NCBI GenBank assembly: GCA_910580045.1
Contig: CAJTXF010000076.1
Location: forward strand, 1-11,174
Direction: 5' to 3'
Source: an uncultured Eubacteriales bacterium
GTDB taxonomy: Bacteria; Bacillota; Clostridia; Oscillospirales; Acutalibacteraceae
Length of the DNA: 11,174 nucleotides
The notes under the pieces were generated by a model. It had not been told where the DNA came from. It made no database searches and worked only from the letters and a program-made list of their open reading frames with translations. This document shows, piece after piece, positions 1 to 6,737 of this stretch. Position 1 is the stretch's first letter; each line of letters starts with the position of its first letter. Position numbers and translations under genes: made by a program.

Positions 1-127
1 AGCGGGATGCGTGCCAAGCCGCCAGGCGTGATTTAATCAGTGGTTCCTTAAAAATATGGAGAGCCCCCTTCTGTAAGCAAAATCACAAGCTGTTCCCTGC
101 GCAGAAGCGGGCTCGACTTATATCAAC
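1..127. other. Leading region with no assignable gene
   Basis: No gene can be called here. One frame from base 1 stays open to a TAA at 34-36 and could be the last 11 codons of an upstream gene, but that is too short to identify. A second frame from base 3 stays open to 200 without resembling a protein. Bases 33-51 closely match 1901-1919 (17 of 19 positions), and in both places the repeat contains a TAA stop. I found no -35/-10 pair with good spacing before the aldo/keto reductase. Confidence 0.5.
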
Positions 128-150
128 TTGTATAAAAACAGCTGCTTGGA

Positions 151-156
151 AAGGAG
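151..156 (+). promoter_or_regulatory. Ribosome binding site AAGGAG for the aldo/keto reductase
   Basis: AAGGAG lies 11 bases before the ATG at 168. It supports that ATG as the original start, even though the seven-A run right after it puts the ATG out of frame with the protein that follows. Confidence 0.55.
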
Positions 157-167
157 CTTTCCGAATC

Positions 168-1217
168 ATGAAAAAAACACAATCGGCACCTCCCGCATAG
201 AGCTCAGCGCCCTGGGCATGGGCTGTTGGGCCTATGGAGGGGGCAGCTACTGGGGCAGCCAGGCCCAGCGGGACGTGAACGATATTGTAAACCACGCCCT
301 GGACCAGGGCCTGAGCTGCTTTGACACCGCTGAGGTGTACAACAACGGGGCCTCAGAGGAGTCCTTGGGCATTGCCCTAAAAGGCCGCAGGCACCAGGCT
401 GTGATTGGCAGCAAGGTGAGCACCTCCAATGTCAAGCCCCAGACACTGCGCCAGCACTGTGAGGCCAGCCTGCGGCGGCTGGGGACAGACTATATTGATA
501 TCTATATGCTCCACTGGCCGGTGAACCCCAAAGCAATTTGCATTTTTCTGACGGCCCTGCGCTTATCGCCAGCCCTCCCAGTGTGGAAGAGGCCTTCTGC
601 ACCCTGGCAGAGCTGAAAAAGGAGGGGAAGATTCGGGGGATTGGCCTGAGCAATCACGGTGTGGAGCAAATGAAGGAGGTCCTGGGCTTCTGCCCGGATA
701 TTGCTGTAAACGAGCTGCCCTATAATTTGATTTCCCGGGCCATTGAGGCGGAAATCCTCCCCTTCTGTATAGAGCGCTCGATTGGCGTGCTGGGGTATAT
801 GGCCTTTCAGCAGGGCATCCTGACCGGCACCTTTGAGGATTTGAGCCAGGTAGCGCCCTCCAGGCCCACTCCCGCCACTTCCATTTCAGCCGGGGCAAGG
901 AGCTCTCCAGGCACAGCGAGACCGGCGCTGAGCCGGAGATACTGGCCCTGCTGGGGTGCATCCGGGAAATCTCCAGGGATTTGGGGGTGTCCCCGGCCAC
1001 TGTGTCCCTGTCCTGGGCTATGGCGAAGCAGGGCATCTCCAACACCCTGGTGGGCTCCCGCAACCAGGAGGAGCTGCTGAGCAATATCCAGGCTGCGGAG
1101 TTTGTGCTGCCCCAGGAGACCTATGAGACCCTGAACGCCGCCTCTCTGCCTGTATGGGAGATTGTGGGGAATAATCCCGACTACTACCAGAACCGGGAAG
1201 AGTCCCGCATCTGGTGA
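168..1217 (+). pseudogene. Aldo/keto reductase, broken by three single-base frameshifts
   Basis: This is an NAD(P)H-dependent aldo/keto reductase (TIM-barrel oxidoreductase) of about 350 residues, a normal length, but it is readable only if three missing bases are restored. The breaks are at the A7 run 171-177 just after the start codon (eight As would give MKKNTIGTS), at the T run 537-539 (one more T gives PKAILHFSDG), and at the GG/CCC run 863-867 (one more base gives PSRAHSRHF or PSRPHSRHF). In the repaired protein the catalytic tetrad is complete: D53 and Y58 in CFDTAEVY, K83 in GSKV, H116 in MLHWP. The cofactor-binding IGLSNHG and C-terminal LVGSRNQEEL segments are also present. It sits 30 bases before the aldolase, probably as one transcript. 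Relatives include L-fucose and D-threo-aldose dehydrogenases, but the substrate cannot be read from the sequence. The cause may be true decay or sequencing error; all three indels are one-base losses in short runs. Confidence 0.85.
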
Positions 1218-1247
1218 GTCCTGAGGCTGAGAAAGGAGCGTGAGACC

Positions 1248-1904
1248 ATGTCCATTTTAGAGCTGGTACGAAAGCACCGCATTGTGGCTGCCCTGCGGGG
1301 CGTCACTTTGGAGCAGGCCGCTGACGCTGCCCAGGCCCTGTATCAGGGGGGCATCCGGCTGCTGGAAGTGACCTTTGAGCAGAGGGGTTCCCAGCGGCGG
1401 GAAAAGACTCCGGCACTTATCCGGGCCCTGCGGGAACGCCTGAGCCTGGATGCCCGGGTGGGCGTGGGCACTGTGCTGACAGCAAAGGAGGCCCGCGCGG
1501 CAGTAGAGGCCGGGGCAGAGTTTCTCCTCTACCCCACTGTGGAGGAGGTCATCCGCCAGGCCAAGGCCTTGGGCGTGGGTGTGGTGCCCGGGGCCCTGAG
1601 CCCCACGGAAATCCTCCGGGCCTATGGGCTGGGCGCTGACCTGATAAAGCTGTTCCCTGCGGGAAGCCTGGGGCTGGGGTATCTCAAGGCCCTGCAGGGC
1701 CCCCTGGGACACATCCCCCTGCTGCCCATGGGCGGCATTGGGCCCGGAAACCTGATGGACTACTTAGCCCTGGCAGAGGGCGTGGGGGTTGGCTCCCAGC
1801 TGGCTGACCCGGGCCTTATCCGCCGGGGAGATTGGGAAGGGCTGAGCCGTCTGGCCCGTACATATACCGCGCAGTTGCGCGGCATTGAAGAAAGGAAGGA
1901 TTAA
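1248..1904 (+). CDS. KDPG/KHG-type aldolase (2-keto-3-deoxy sugar acid aldolase)
   Basis: This is a class I (Schiff-base) aldolase of the KDPG/KHG family. It would split a 2-keto-3-deoxy sugar acid, typically into pyruvate and an aldehyde, in the cytoplasm. At 218 residues it is near the usual family length and intact. Seen: LLEVTF with the general-base glutamate E40, GVGTVLT at 72-78, PGALSPTEI at 114-122, the Schiff-base lysine K134 in IKLFPA, and the GGI loop at 162-164. The arginine four residues after the catalytic glutamate in the E. coli enzyme is E44 here, so phosphorylated KDPG may not be the substrate. The start is supported by AAAGGAG at 1231-1237, ten bases before the ATG. It follows the broken aldo/keto reductase and ends before a hairpin. 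The symbol eda would imply KDPG specificity that is not shown. Confidence 0.85.
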   Translation: MSILELVRKHRIVAALRGVTLEQAADAAQALYQGGIRLLEVTFEQRGSQRREKTPALIRALRERLSLDARVGVGTVLTAKEARAAVEAGAEFLLYPTVEEVIRQAKALGVGVVPGALSPTEILRAYGLGADLIKLFPAGSLGLGYLKALQGPLGHIPLLPMGGIGPGNLMDYLALAEGVGVGSQLADPGLIRRGDWEGLSRLARTYTAQLRGIEERKD

Positions 1905-1920
1905 TCAGTACTTCCTTAAG

Positions 1921-1954
1921 GCTTGCACCAAATGGGTGCAGGCTGTTTATTCTT
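1921..1954 (+). terminator. Hairpin terminator between the converging units
   Basis: A 9-bp stem (1921-1929 with 1935-1943, one G-T pair) with a 5-base loop is followed by a T-rich stretch TGTTTATTCTT at 1944-1954. It lies 17 bases after the aldolase stop and directly abuts the stop codon of the opposing regulator gene. The T tract serves the + strand; on the - strand the hairpin lacks a clear T run, so termination in that direction is less certain. Confidence 0.65.
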
Positions 1955-3071
1955 CCGGGATTTTCCGGATGGTTCCGTTGTCCACCAAAATGGTCTCCAC
2001 CTGAATCTTGGCCAGCGCCCTGGGGAAGCTGCGCTTGATTTGGCCGTCCAGGCACCAGCAGGCGTACTGCACCATATCCTCTATGTTTACGTCCACTGTG
2101 GTGATGAGGCGGAATATCCCCTCATACCGGTCCGAGTGGTCGAAACCCACCAGGCTTATCTCCTCAGGCATACTGAGCCCGTGTTTTTCCAGGCTGCTGA
2201 GACAGCCATAGGCCAAATCATCGTTAAAGGCAAACACAGCGGTGGGCCGCTCCTCTTTTGGCAGGGTAAGAATCTGCTCTCCAATGGCCGCGCCTGAGTC
2301 AAACATCCAGTCTCCCTGGTACACATATTTTAGGTTTTGGGAGAGGTTCTTCTCCAAGTACAGGCTGCGGAAGCCGCTGAGGCGCTCCATGGTGGTCTGA
2401 TGGCCCATCTTGCCGGTAATCAGGGCAATATTCCTGTGCCCGGCCTCTGCCATCCGCCGGGCCACCCGGTAGGCCCCGTCAAAATTATTGCTGACCACGC
2501 TGGTAAGCAGGGGGGTGTAGTGGTTAATCGACAGGCAGGGGATGCCCATGCCCAGCACCTGCTGGTAATTCTCCTTTTGGAAGTAGCTGTCGAACAGCAC
2601 TGCCGCAGGGCATGTAAAGGCGATGACATCCTCCAGGCGCACCTCTGGGCTGAGGGTTTTGCAGATAAGATTATATCCCATCTCATAGATTTTCCGTTCC
2701 AGCACCCGCATCAGCTTTAGATGGAAGTACTCCATCTTGGAGCCCAGGGGGTCTGTCTCCCGGGTGAACAGCAAAATGTTCTGCCGGAGCTGGGCGAATT
2801 TTGCCGGGGCTTCCACTGGGCTCTCCCGCAGGATTTTGGTGCCGTAGCCCGGGGCCTTTACGGCCAGGCCGTCCTCCACCAAAAACTCCAGGGCCTTGCG
2901 CACTGTGTTGCGCTCTACCCCGAACCGCTCGCACAAAAGCCGCTCGCTGGGCAGCACCTCCACCGCGTCATAAACCCCTTCTGCCAGCTCCCGCTTCAAA
3001 ATATCGTAAATCTGCCGGTACACGGTCACTTTTTTCTTGCGGTCAATGCCGCTTCCCTGGGGATTGCTCAT
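1947..3071 (-). CDS. GntR-LacI chimeric transcriptional regulator (AraR-like)
   Basis: This is a DNA-binding regulator with the two-part AraR layout. A GntR winged helix-turn-helix occupies about residues 15-80 (YRQIYDILKRELAEG, LPSERLLCERFGVERNTVRKAL, GYGTKI). A LacI-type periplasmic-binding-like sugar sensor follows at about 95-370 (GHRNIALITG, FAFNDDLAYG, ISLVGFDHSD). At 374 residues it is full length. Family members are usually sugar-relieved repressors of a local catabolic operon. It is the last gene of the - strand sugar operon and its ATG overlaps the stop of the FucU-like gene (ATGA at 3068-3071), so the two are probably translationally coupled. A GGGGGA ribosome site precedes it. The dyad at 5452-5468 upstream of the operon is a candidate operator. 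It is intact while its neighbouring dehydrogenases are damaged. The ligand is unknown. Confidence 0.9.
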   Translation of the reverse strand: MSNPQGSGIDRKKKVTVYRQIYDILKRELAEGVYDAVEVLPSERLLCERFGVERNTVRKALEFLVEDGLAVKAPGYGTKILRESPVEAPAKFAQLRQNILLFTRETDPLGSKMEYFHLKLMRVLERKIYEMGYNLICKTLSPEVRLEDVIAFTCPAAVLFDSYFQKENYQQVLGMGIPCLSINHYTPLLTSVVSNNFDGAYRVARRMAEAGHRNIALITGKMGHQTTMERLSGFRSLYLEKNLSQNLKYVYQGDWMFDSGAAIGEQILTLPKEERPTAVFAFNDDLAYGCLSSLEKHGLSMPEEISLVGFDHSDRYEGIFRLITTVDVNIEDMVQYACWCLDGQIKRSFPRALAKIQVETILVDNGTIRKIPEE

Positions 3072-3505
3072 AACTTCCCCCTCACAACGCCTTTTTTCAA
3101 TAGGATGTTCCCGCCCTTCACTGTGTCAGAGGTCACCACCACGCCCACCGCGCTCCGGGCCCTGTGGTAAAAGCCGAACCGGGAGACCGTGCCCAGAGCC
3201 GTGGCGGCCGGAGCTGCCTGCAGCACCTTTTGATACACCGCAAAAGTGTCCCCCTCCTTGGCGGACTCCATCACCATGGCAGCTGATTCCACGCTCTGGT
3301 CCAAGGGGAAAAAGCGCAGCACCTCCTCCAGCAGCTGGGAGATGGCGCAGCCAGTAATGTGGACTAAATCCTGTTTCCGGCAGCCCACAGAGCGGTAGGA
3401 GTAATTGGCGTCGCAGATAAGCAGCTTCTCTCCGTGGCCCAGCTCCATCATCAGCCGCAGCAGCGCGGGGGTAAAAATCCGTGGGATGTTCATCAGCATA
3501 CTCAT
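3068..3505 (-). CDS. fucU: FucU/RbsD-family sugar mutarotase
   Basis: This protein of the RbsD/FucU family interconverts anomers of a free monosaccharide (L-fucose for FucU, D-ribose for RbsD) so that the next enzyme gets the form it uses. It is cytoplasmic and usually decameric. The 145 residues match the family length. Seen: LGHGE with the catalytic-type H24 and LLICDAN with D32 near the start, FFPLD at 65-69, SRFGFYHRAR at 108-117, and the C-terminal GNILLKKGV. The C-terminal pattern resembles FucU more than RbsD, but L-fucose is not proven. The first ATG is preferred over the Met at residues 3 and 5 because AAAGGAG sits eight bases before it. It begins 22 bases after the Gfo/Idh gene stop and overlaps the regulator by four bases, so it belongs to the same operon. 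Confidence 0.85.
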   Translation of the reverse strand: MSMLMNIPRIFTPALLRLMMELGHGEKLLICDANYSYRSVGCRKQDLVHITGCAISQLLEEVLRFFPLDQSVESAAMVMESAKEGDTFAVYQKVLQAAPAATALGTVSRFGFYHRARSAVGVVVTSDTVKGGNILLKKGVVRGKL

Positions 3506-3527
3506 GGCAATGGCTCCTTTCTGTGAT

Positions 3528-4440
3528 TTATTGTCCGTTCAGCAGGGCTTTGGCCAGGATTTTCTCAGCCACTTCCATGGCTTTCACCGCGTTGTCAAAG
3601 CAGCAGGCTGGCTGGCCCCCATGCAGGCAGGCGTTTACAAAATCCGCCGCAGCGGCCCGCACCCCTGTGTAGGCGAAAAATTCCTGGCTTTTGGCAATCT
3701 CCTTGGTGTCATACTCCACGCCCTGCACATCCCCCCTCAGCGTAGAGATAGCCCTTACCCTCATGCTCCGCGTCCACGAAAATCCCCGGGGCGTGCATTT
3801 CCACCCGGAAGATTCGCCTGCCGCTGGACCAGCTGTTCAGCAGATGGCCCACTGAGCCGTTCTCAAAATGGAGCACAGCGGAGATAAAGTTGATGTCCGC
3901 GGTCTGGATACGGCGGCAGGTGCTGTCAATGTCCACCACCTCACAGCCATGAATCCACCGCAGGGTGTCAATGGCGTGGACGCAGTCGTCCATCATATGG
4001 TCCCGGGCCTCGAACCTGTCCTGGATTTCGTACTTGTAGAACTCACACACAGAGTGGACAATCTCTCCCCGCTTCAGGCACTCTTCCCGCAGCAGCTTGA
4101 CCATGGGGGTATACCGGCGCTGCAGGCTGACCTGGGTCACGCAGCCGCCCCGGCGGGCCAGCTCTGCCAGAGAGCGGGCCTGGTGGATGTTCAGGGCCAG
4201 GGGCTTCTCCACATACAGGTTCAGCTTCTGCTCCTCCACCATCCGGCGGTAGCCATAGATTCCCTGTTGGCCATAGCGGTTTTCGATGTGATACTTGTCC
4301 CCAGTCTCCTGCAGGCGCTGGGCATCAATATCGCAGATGCCCACAAACTCCCCGCCTTCCAAATCCTGGAAGGCGGGGTAAATCACCTGGTTGGCCCGGC
4401 TGCCCGCGCCCACCATGGCAAGGCGTAATTTCTTTTCCAT
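3528..4440 (-). pseudogene. Gfo/Idh/MocA-family sugar dehydrogenase with a frameshift and a 24-residue internal deletion
   Basis: This is an NAD(P)-dependent oxidoreductase of the Gfo/Idh/MocA family, acting on a sugar or cyclitol. Seen: the Rossmann start AMVGAGSRA (about 8-16), the EKP motif VEKPLA at 77-82, and the active-site region MMDDCVHAIDTLRW (H155, D158). Two defects are visible. After L73 the segment that normally carries the end of the cofactor fold is missing: the text runs EEQKL straight into NLYVEKP, whereas the upstream paralogue has 24 more residues there. Near the C-terminus a run of six Gs (3731-3736 on the + strand) shifts the frame; five Gs would restore EGDVQGVEYD and lead to a stop at 3528. 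Repaired, it is about 303 residues against a usual 330 or so. It starts 33 bases after the upstream remnant, with AGAGGAG as ribosome site. Confidence 0.85.
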
Positions 4441-4473
4441 AAATAAAAGCTCCTCTTTTTTGCCCGCGGCCGC

Positions 4474-4735
4474 TCAGCCGCCAAACAGGCCCTTCAGATA
4501 GGCCAAATCTTCCGCGGTATAGGTTTCCACATTGGGCTCGTCGCTGTATTCAGCCGGCATACACACAATCCCCTCATAGCTCCGGGATTTCAGATAGTCC
4601 ACCGCAGCCTTCCAAGAGCCGCAGGCATTCCGGCCAGTGGTCCAGTACTCGGTCCAGGCGGCCTCCGCGGCCTCTGGGCCGTTAGTGCGGTACCGGTAGG
4701 CTGCCTTAAAGTTCACCATCGCTGCAGGCAAAGCT
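4474..4735 (-). pseudogene. C-terminal remnant, probably of a TIM-barrel sugar isomerase/epimerase
   Basis: About 80 codons ending at 4474 read as a conserved protein tail: MVNFKAAYRYRTNGPE, WTEYWTTGRN, SWKAAVDYLKSRSYEG, VCMPAEYSDEPNVETY, EDLAYLKGLF. This resembles the C-terminus of xylose-isomerase-like TIM-barrel proteins (sugar phosphate isomerase/epimerase group), which often sit beside Gfo/Idh dehydrogenases. Nothing resembling the first 200 residues of such a protein precedes it; instead the sequence joins directly to a truncated Gfo/Idh gene in another frame, near 4705-4735. The exact junction cannot be fixed by eye. The simplest reading is a deletion that removed the end of one gene and the start of the next. 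Alternatively it is an unusual Gfo/Idh C-terminus after a frameshift. It has no ribosome site of its own. Confidence 0.5.
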
Positions 4736-5270
4736 GCACACCAAATCCGCCACATGGATAACATCGCATTCCAGAGAGCTGGCGCAGCCATCGTAAAAAC
4801 TGGCGCTGCTGTTTTTGAAGAAGCACCCGCCCACCTGGGTGATGGGGCCCAATGGGGCCATCGGCTCCGCCACTTTTTGCACCAGGGGGATAAACCTGCG
4901 GTTAAACCCCACCTGGAGCACTACGCCCTTTTCCCGCTGCAGCCGTTCCAGGCTCTCCAGCTGAAACAGGGTGATGCCCGCGGGTTTTTCGCAAAACACA
5001 TGGAGCCCCGCGCGCATGGAGTCTGCGGCTATGCGGAAGGACTGGTCCGGCTGCACCAGTACAAACACGCCGTCCAGCTCCTCCCGCTCCAGCATGACCC
5101 GGTAGTTGTCATACCAGGCTGCCCCAGGGAACTGGGCCGCGGCCTGCTGGGCACGGCCGGCGGCCACGTTGCACACTGCCTGTACCTGGAATCCTGCAAT
5201 TCCCTTTAGACTGGGGAAGTGTACGCTCTGCGCAATACCGCCTGCCCCGATTACTGCGATTTTTTTTCAT
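4706..5270 (-). pseudogene. Truncated Gfo/Idh/MocA-family dehydrogenase, frameshifted at its start
   Basis: This is the N-terminal half of a second Gfo/Idh/MocA oxidoreductase, about 187 residues against a usual 330 or more. With seven As after the ATG at 5268-5270 it would read MKKIAVIGAGGIAQSVHFP, a standard Rossmann nucleotide-binding start (GAGGIA at 8-13). The sequence has eight As (5260-5267 on the + strand), which puts the rest out of frame. An AAGGAA ribosome site eight bases upstream supports this start. Downstream, LDGVFVLVQP, HVFCEKPAG (EKP at 94-96), VGFNRRF and ECDVIHVADL (about 167-176) are all family features. It then stops at TAA 4706-4708, having lost most of the substrate-binding C-terminal domain, and is joined to the isomerase-like tail. 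It was the first gene of the - strand operon. As it stands it should be non-functional. Confidence 0.8.
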
Positions 5271-5307
5271 GCTGCCCATTCCTTAGGCTGAAATTCAGTT
5301 TGTTTTT

Positions 5308-5446
5308 GAACCTGTATTCATAGCGGGGGATAGCGGAGGGACGAGGGAATTTCCCGCCAGAGGGCGGGAAATTTTCGCCGTCAACCTGGCGGCTGTTCAA
5401 AAAATCTACCGTCCATACGCTGTTCACCCGCTGTGAATACAGGTTC
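5308..5446. repeat. 139-bp element with 20-bp inverted ends and an internal hairpin (MITE-like)
   Basis: Bases 5308-5327 and 5427-5446 are 20-bp inverted repeats with one mismatch (T5321 against G5433, which would still pair as G-U in RNA). Inside, 5348-5358 pairs perfectly with 5363-5373 around an AGAG loop, and GCCG 5377-5380 pairs with CGGC 5390-5393. There is no open frame. This layout fits a miniature inverted-repeat element or a structured intergenic repeat. No target-site duplication is evident. It lies between the candidate operator and the start of the sugar dehydrogenase operon. Confidence 0.6.
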
Positions 5447-5451
5447 TTAAT

Positions 5452-5468
5452 ACAGGTATAACACCTGT
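5452..5468. promoter_or_regulatory. Operator-like dyad ACAGGT-N5-ACCTGT upstream of the sugar operon
   Basis: A 17-bp dyad with perfect 6-base arms lies just downstream of a weak - strand promoter candidate (TTGCTT at 5494-5499 and TTTAAT at 5472-5477, given as read on the - strand, 16-base spacer), so it would cover the transcription start. It is a candidate site for the GntR-LacI regulator encoded at the end of this operon. The arm motif AATACAGGT also occurs at 5436-5444, in the end of the 139-bp element, so the dyad may instead belong to repeat sequence. Confidence 0.3.
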
Positions 5469-5489
5469 GCCATTAAACCACATCCGGAA

Positions 5490-5538
5490 GAAAAAGCAAG
5501 CCCCAGGAGGAAATTTGCCGGTAAGAAAAGGGCTTGCT
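5490..5538 (-). terminator. Hairpin terminator candidate for the exporter operon
   Basis: Read on the - strand, AGCAAGCCC (5538-5530) and GGGCTTGCT (5503-5495) form a 9-bp stem around a 26-base loop, followed by TTTTTC. It lies downstream of the ATPase gene stop at 5726 and of the hairpin at 5580-5630. The large loop makes it weaker than a classic terminator. Confidence 0.45.
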
Positions 5539-5579
5539 GGCAGATTCTATGGAGCGGGCACAAAAACAGCCATATTCCC

Positions 5580-5630
5580 AATCAAAAAACGCACGGCTGC
5601 ATGGCCCTGCAGGGCTGCGGTTTTTTGATT
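5580..5630. terminator. Bidirectional terminator hairpin
   Basis: AATCAAAAAAC (5580-5590) is the exact inverse of GTTTTTTGATT (5620-5630). Between them lies a GC-rich core with the 12-base palindrome GCCCTGCAGGGC (5605-5616) and flanking GGCTGC/GCTGCG pairing. A T6 run follows the core on both strands, so it can stop transcription in both directions. Weaker inverted similarity continues outwards (AGCCATATTC against GAATGTGGCT). It lies about 95 bases after the exporter ATPase stop. Confidence 0.65.
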
Positions 5631-5725
5631 CAGAATGTGGCTTTGGCTGAGTGGGAAGAACGTACTCAAACAGGCTCTAGGACAACGGGGAGAGGAGGCT
5701 GCTGAACTTTACAGGACAGCAGGGC

Positions 5726-6712
5726 TCACGCGGTTTCATTCAATGTATAGGCCCGCCGCACAATATCCTCGATTCGCTCCTCTTGGACATAGAGGTTCAT
5801 AGGGTCATACTTCTCAATCAAATCAATCATGGCAGCTTTGGCGCTCATATCGGGCTTTGCCTTAATGAGCCAGTGATGCTCCTCCTGCTCCAAAAGCGCG
5901 TACGCCCCGCTCTCCTGCCAGATTGGGAATAGGCCCTCAAATTCCAGCTTCACAATAAAGCCGTCATGGTATTTGGCGCGGAAATCATCCAGCGTGCCGT
6001 CAAACAGCTTCTGGCCCTGGTCAATCATAATAAGCCGCTGGCACACTGCCTCAATATCATCCATGTCGTGGGTGGTGAGGATGATGGTCGTCCTGCGCTG
6101 GGCGTTGATGCTTTTCAGCGCGTCCCGCAGAATTTTCTTGCTGGCCACGTCCAGGCCAATGGTGGGCTCGTCCAGGTACAGCACCTCCGGGTCGTGGAGC
6201 AGGGCAATGGCAATATTTGCTTTCATCTTCTGGCCCAGGCTCAGCTGGCGCACCGGCTGGTGGAGGAAGCCCTTCATGTCCAGCAGCTCAGTGAAAAATT
6301 CACAGTTCTCACGGAAGCGCTTTTGGGGGACAGAATACAGGCTCTCGTACAGGTCAAAGGTGTCAGAGACAGGCAAATCCCAATAGAGCTGGGAGCGCTG
6401 GCCAAACACCACCCCAATGCGCTTGGCATTCTCTTTCCGGTTCTCATAGGGAATGATGTCACCCACCTTCGCCATGCCGCTGGTAGGCAAGAGCACCCCG
6501 GAGAGCATCTTGATGGTGGTGGATTTACCCGCCCCGTTGGGGCCAATATACCCTACCACTTCCCCCTTTTCCAGGGAGAAGGACACGTCCTTTACCGCCT
6601 GCTTTACCGTGTACTCCCGGTGGAACAGTGACTTGACTGCCCCGGCTAAGCCCTTTTCAGGCTTGGCAATGCGGTATTCCTTGCTCAGGCTTTTTACTTC
6701 AATAAAGCTCAT
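5726..6712 (-). CDS. ABC-2 exporter ATP-binding protein
   Basis: This is the ATPase subunit of an ABC-2-type exporter, resembling the COG4586 group. It powers the two permeases encoded upstream at the inner face of the membrane. At 328 residues it is a full-length member. Motifs in order: Walker A GPNGAGKST (57-65), Q-loop VFGQRSQL (Q105), signature QLSLGQKM (156-163), Walker B VLYLDEP (177-183), D-loop GLD, and the H-loop histidine in TTHD (H215). A C-terminal extension of about 90 residues follows, as usual for this group. Its ATG has AAAGGAGG seven or so bases upstream. It is the last gene of the operon, 25 bases after the phospholipase-like gene, and is separated from the permeases by that gene. 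The substrate is unknown; characterised relatives export drugs or viologens, which is only a family hint. Confidence 0.92.
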   Translation of the reverse strand: MSFIEVKSLSKEYRIAKPEKGLAGAVKSLFHREYTVKQAVKDVSFSLEKGEVVGYIGPNGAGKSTTIKMLSGVLLPTSGMAKVGDIIPYENRKENAKRIGVVFGQRSQLYWDLPVSDTFDLYESLYSVPQKRFRENCEFFTELLDMKGFLHQPVRQLSLGQKMKANIAIALLHDPEVLYLDEPTIGLDVASKKILRDALKSINAQRRTTIILTTHDMDDIEAVCQRLIMIDQGQKLFDGTLDDFRAKYHDGFIVKLEFEGLFPIWQESGAYALLEQEEHHWLIKAKPDMSAKAAMIDLIEKYDPMNLYVQEERIEDIVRRAYTLNETA

Positions 6713-6737
6713 ATATCCTCCTTTCAGCAGGGCGGCA

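Noticed and set aside
83..435. Short - strand open frames opposite the aldo/keto reductase
   Set aside because: They have no family signal or ribosome site and lie opposite a recognisable enzyme.
530..550. Programmed ribosomal frameshift in the aldo/keto reductase
   Set aside because: There is no slippery heptamer with a downstream structure, and two further unrelated shifts in the same gene make programming unlikely.
1923..2720. + strand open frames opposite the GntR-LacI regulator
   Set aside because: These are low-complexity translations antisense to a gene with clear domains; the frames are open because of the codon bias of the regulator.
3868..4428. 186-codon + strand open frame opposite a Gfo/Idh gene
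   Set aside because: It is antisense to a protein with clear Rossmann and EKP motifs, and its translation resembles no family.
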